Assembly: GCF_001039355.2 (NCBI RefSeq)
Contig: NW_019775536.1
Span: 984,322-1,026,528 of the forward strand
Direction of reading: 5' to 3'
DNA: 42,207 nt
DNA from: Lingula anatina
Lineage: Eukaryota > Brachiopoda > Lingulata > Lingulida > Lingulidae
Of the stretch, positions 38,850 through 42,207 are shown piece by piece (positions within the stretch are counted from its first letter, which is position 1; each line of letters starts with the position of its first letter). Under the pieces are notes generated by a model. The model searched no databases and was not told where the DNA came from. It worked only from the letters and a program-made list of their open reading frames with translations. The translations under genes were made by a program, and so were the position numbers.

Positions 38850-41314
38850 TTACTTTTTATAATTCACGAACTAAGTATTATAAACTGCCAAAAAAATTGA
38901 ACCTTATTCATAATAATGTGTTTTCAGAAATAATATTAGATAGATATACAGACTTCTACATACTTGTCTTTCAGAGGAAAGTATGGTCCAAACTACGCGA
39001 AACCCTTATAAGTACCACGCTATTATCATGCGTGTGAATGTAACTTATTGAGTATGACATTGCGACCGACCCCCAGTACCACCCCTAGAGCTCATGCGCA
39101 CTCACACGCACACAAACGTGCTCTCGCACACATAATCACGAATAAACATTAATACGCACAGCATTTCTCTCCTTTACGCAAGCCGCCCCAGCATAGCTGT
39201 GTACAGTTGTTCAAAGTTGAGGCTTGATTCTAAATAAGCCTATTACTGGGGTCGTTTTTACGGTAATCAATCAGGGGGCAGCACATGATGACAGGAAACC
39301 CATGCTTTTCTTTATAAGGCATTATATCAGTAAAAGAAAATGACTAAGCACACCTTTTATGCACCGTGTGAAGGTCCTTTCCTTACTTGTGAGGGACCTT
39401 TTAATGACCACCCCGACCCCCGCATTAAAAAGATCTCCTTTAAAATTACCCCCACATGAGTTGGGCACAGTGGGCTCACATATTTGGATAACGCTATCTG
39501 TTAAACTGCTACGGAGATTGACAGGTTCTATGTCTTAAACTTGCACAGAAAAGAAGAAACGCCTCCCACGTTGTTACTTTAACAGAATACATTTTGCTAA
39601 ACTAAAAGTTGCATGGTACAATAAAGATCCCTTTTCAGACTCAATCTCTCAAACTCCCCCTCCTTATAGTCTCTCTCCCCTCTTCAAGATTTAAGTTCAC
39701 AGATGTCTACGCTTAACTTTATCAATTAAACTTTCAATTAAATAAATCAAACTGATATGTTACTTTAAACACAAGTACACTCCATCATGGTGGGCACTCC
39801 CAATAACTCCATGTAATCAGACCTAACGGATTACTAGCTTGAAACAAAGGACATAAAAATATGAATTGCTAGGTGTAAAAAGCAACCTTAAGCTTCTTAT
39901 ATATCTAAGTTTTCCATATGTAAATTTTATCTGATAAAGACTTCCACTCATTGAATTAATACCAGATTTAATGTATGATTTTTTTACAGTTTTTCCAATA
40001 CTTTGGTCCCTGACAATCGTGGTCATAATGACGGCACTCGGCAAGGAATTGCGCTCGGTTTAGGATATTTCGTGTCGTTCAGAGCCGATGCAGCAATTCT
40101 TTGGCGATTACAGCAAATAGCGCTTGCTGCTTGTGGAAAAAATTATTTCTGTCAGTAGCCTTAAGAAGGTATCTCTCATGTGCGGTGAGATTTACAAACG
40201 ATTTTTATCTTTCGAGGCGTTGCGGCCAATGTGTGCCGTGTTTTCAACACGTGCGCGTGCAGAAAGTATCCCCGTGCGTGTTGCCAAAAAACTCCCCGCT
40301 CATGGCTGTTGCCGAACTGAGCATATACCCACAACCAACTGCCTTGCACAAGACTCCCAAAAAGCTGGCGCCCAGGCTTTGCGCTGCACATGATGAACGA
40401 GCCAATTCCGACTTGAATACTTGAAAAACCCAATAAACAAGACTTTGATTGCAATAATTAACTGTTGGCAAAGCCCTCAGTACTCTGAACTCCATTCTGT
40501 GTCATTGCGCAATGTCAGACCACCATTACATCCCTGTATTCAATTCAAATCTTGTCTCCTGTTGTTTACGATCCCAGCGCAGAGGGAGATAACGCTGTGT
40601 ACATAAATCGCGCAACGGCACATTGTCGCGATCTCGGATCTTGTGAAGTCAAAAATCACGAAAAAAACATGCATTTCTTTTCCCCCATTTAGTACATGTA
40701 TGTGTAAACACTTCATCGCAGTATTTGTTGAAAACAGAATGTACTTTTCAACTGTAAACAATTTTAACATATTTGTCTTTAATAATAGAAGCATCCATTC
40801 TGTCATGCGCGTTTTGATTTTGGTCCTTACGCCCCTGTTACCTAAAATATGTAACAACAGAAAACGCCGTAATATTCAAAATCCATAAACATAGATGTGT
40901 GAACCCGTTCTTCAAACTGTCGCAAGCCCTGTACAACAGGGGCTTCACCTTCAATCTTTCCAGGCAGCGTTCATCCCACTATACCATAATGGGGGTCTAT
41001 GGCTGGAACAGTTTCGTCTCGCTACGGCGTGACCTCAATGTGACCTTGCCTCTAGTGCCCCCGGGGGCTTGATAAGATACTACACGTTCTGCAACCCAGG
41101 AGTCCTGGCGCGTGCAGTCGGTTAAGAGGGCCAGCTAGGTAAATTACCTGGTATGTGACTTCTGAAGTACTGGTAGAGGTCGAAAAGTAGAAAGTTTTGT
41201 CTGTTTACAGGTAGGTTGGAGATTAATATGTTATGCAATCGCCCGCGTCCACACTGGGGGCTGCATGGGTTCTTTGGGATACGAAAGTTATATATTCTGA
41301 ACCAATATCACATA
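38850..41314. other. Intergenic region without supported gene
   Basis: No gene could be built from splice sites or long frames. At about 40020-40400 and 40900-41070 the DNA is richer in GC and CpG than its surroundings. It has overlapping short frames on both strands, none protein-like enough to call. It could be a promoter or enhancer region of a gene to the right. Confidence 0.5.
41030..41046 (-). promoter_or_regulatory. DR5-type nuclear receptor element
   Basis: The minus strand reads AGGTCA-CATTG-AGGTCA, a perfect direct repeat of the consensus half-site with a 5-base spacer. This is the classical retinoic acid receptor/RXR arrangement. It lies in the GC-richer patch. Function is inferred. 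Confidence 0.5.
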
Positions 41315-41645
41315 GGGCGCATTCACATTGAAACTATCGTATTAGGTTGTTGGAACTAACTCCGCGGAGACTCTCGATGAATGCAATCAGACTAACAGAT
41401 TACACCGCGGAGTTAATTCGATCTACGTAGAACAAGACTTAGACTGCATTCCCACAGTTTAGATCGATCCATCTGGATTGACCTAACTCCCTGGGGGTTG
41501 CTGTCAGCCGAGCGCTCACGGAAGTTAATTACCCCCTTACAGCTTTTAATAGGCGGGACAGATATTTAAGCCGGCTAAGCTGACAGTAATCTAGTGAGAC
41601 TCCCCAAGGGGATAGATCGATCTAAAATCTGTGGGAAGTCTTAAA
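41315..41645. mobile_element. Two abutting or nested foldback MITE copies
   Basis: The first starts GGGCGCATTCACATTGAAAC with ACTATCG, then ACTCCGCGGAGACTCTCGAT and GAATGCAATCAGACTAACAG, as in the 28600 family. A second begins near 41434 (GCATTCCCACAGTTTAGATC) and ends near 41640 with the inverse (GATCTAAAATCTGTGGGAAG). Confidence 0.65.
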
Positions 41646-42207
41646 TGATGAACTCACCCAAAGAGACAGGTGTACAGACAACCTCACTGACTTTCTCCTG
41701 AGTTGGATGTGCAGTGCACATAACAGTTAAGACGCAGCATACGAAGATTGGATGAAAGTTTGATGTGCGCTGTGTGGAACTCCTATGCTCGTTATTTTCA
41801 ATGCCTAATGCGCCTAACGTATCCTTAAGTATCGGTTAGAATATACAATCCTTTCGTGCTTGATGTCTTTGCTGTTCTTATAAGTCTTATTGTTATTCAT
41901 TAAAAAATAAACGTTGTATTTAACGTTTTGAAATCCCACTAGGTATATATGAATTTTTCACATCAGCGTCGTAAACAAGTAACGCCACACATATAGTAAT
42001 ACAACACTCCTACGTTAGGCCACACTTTTTTATTTTTATGGATGACATAGTCCGGGGACCCCAAAATCGGTGCGAGCGGGCGAAAAAAAAACAGTCCAAA
42101 AAAAAAAAATTGCTTAAGAAATGTTATGTTTGCAGTACACAGCTGGAAACACTAATTTACCACAGAAACACGTATCAAACTAACAACGTCTTTATCCATG
42201 CTCTCAA

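Noticed and set aside
40101-40454. Overlapping + and - frames of 80-107 aa
   Set aside because: They overlap on both strands, have no recognisable motif and no supported splice partners; likely a GC effect.
1-42207. tRNA, rRNA or CRISPR array
   Set aside because: I saw no tRNA A/B-box cloverleaf, no rRNA-like conserved blocks and no regularly spaced repeat-spacer pattern; by eye I could miss a degenerate tRNA-derived SINE.

Overview
The window is animal genomic DNA: AT-rich, with GT-AG introns, dispersed miniature transposons and simple repeats. The first gene is a filamin. As I remember that family, its last two repeats look most like the invertebrate jitterbug-type filamins, so I infer an invertebrate, possibly a lophotrochozoan such as a mollusc, brachiopod or annelid. 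I cannot name the species. Both genes are on the + strand.

Region 1 (1-22635, 3' UTR perhaps to about 24930) is the 3' part of the filamin gene. Two constitutive-looking exons (1-81, 537-710) carry most of one filamin repeat. Nine exons from 17246 to 22635 finish that repeat, add five more and end in a tyrosine-rich tail. The 16.5 kb intron between these blocks holds a 3.3 kb open exon (4478-7814) with its own ATG behind an in-frame stop. After it come twelve small exons (9-96 nt), all phase 1 at both ends, that encode tyrosine-rich peptides. I read this as an internal promoter plus a cassette array. It would make a second product of about 1917 residues: a long disordered head, a tyrosine-rich linker of about 257 residues, and the last filamin repeats without the actin-binding N-terminus. 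The small exons resemble the 5' end of the filamin exon at 17246 and may be tandem duplicates of it. This nested, modular locus is the most interesting system here.

Region 2 (22636-28599) is the filamin 3' UTR and intergenic DNA. It holds several inverted-repeat elements, a Z-DNA-like tract and a G-run cluster, and no gene that I can support.

Region 3 (28936-38821) is a complete eight-exon gene with a TATA-like box, a signal peptide, a 460-residue product and a poly(A) signal. The protein is secreted, mostly helical and has one central hydrophobic segment. I do not recognise the family. Its introns are full of repeats: three copies of a GC-rich short element, a 30-bp minisatellite copied from an exon/intron junction, a three-copy 160-bp tandem repeat and a MITE with 8-bp target duplications. 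Another foldback element lies directly upstream of its promoter.

Region 4 (38822-42207) has no gene that I can support. It has a GC-richer stretch around 40.0-41.1 kb, a perfect DR5-type nuclear receptor element and two abutting foldback elements.
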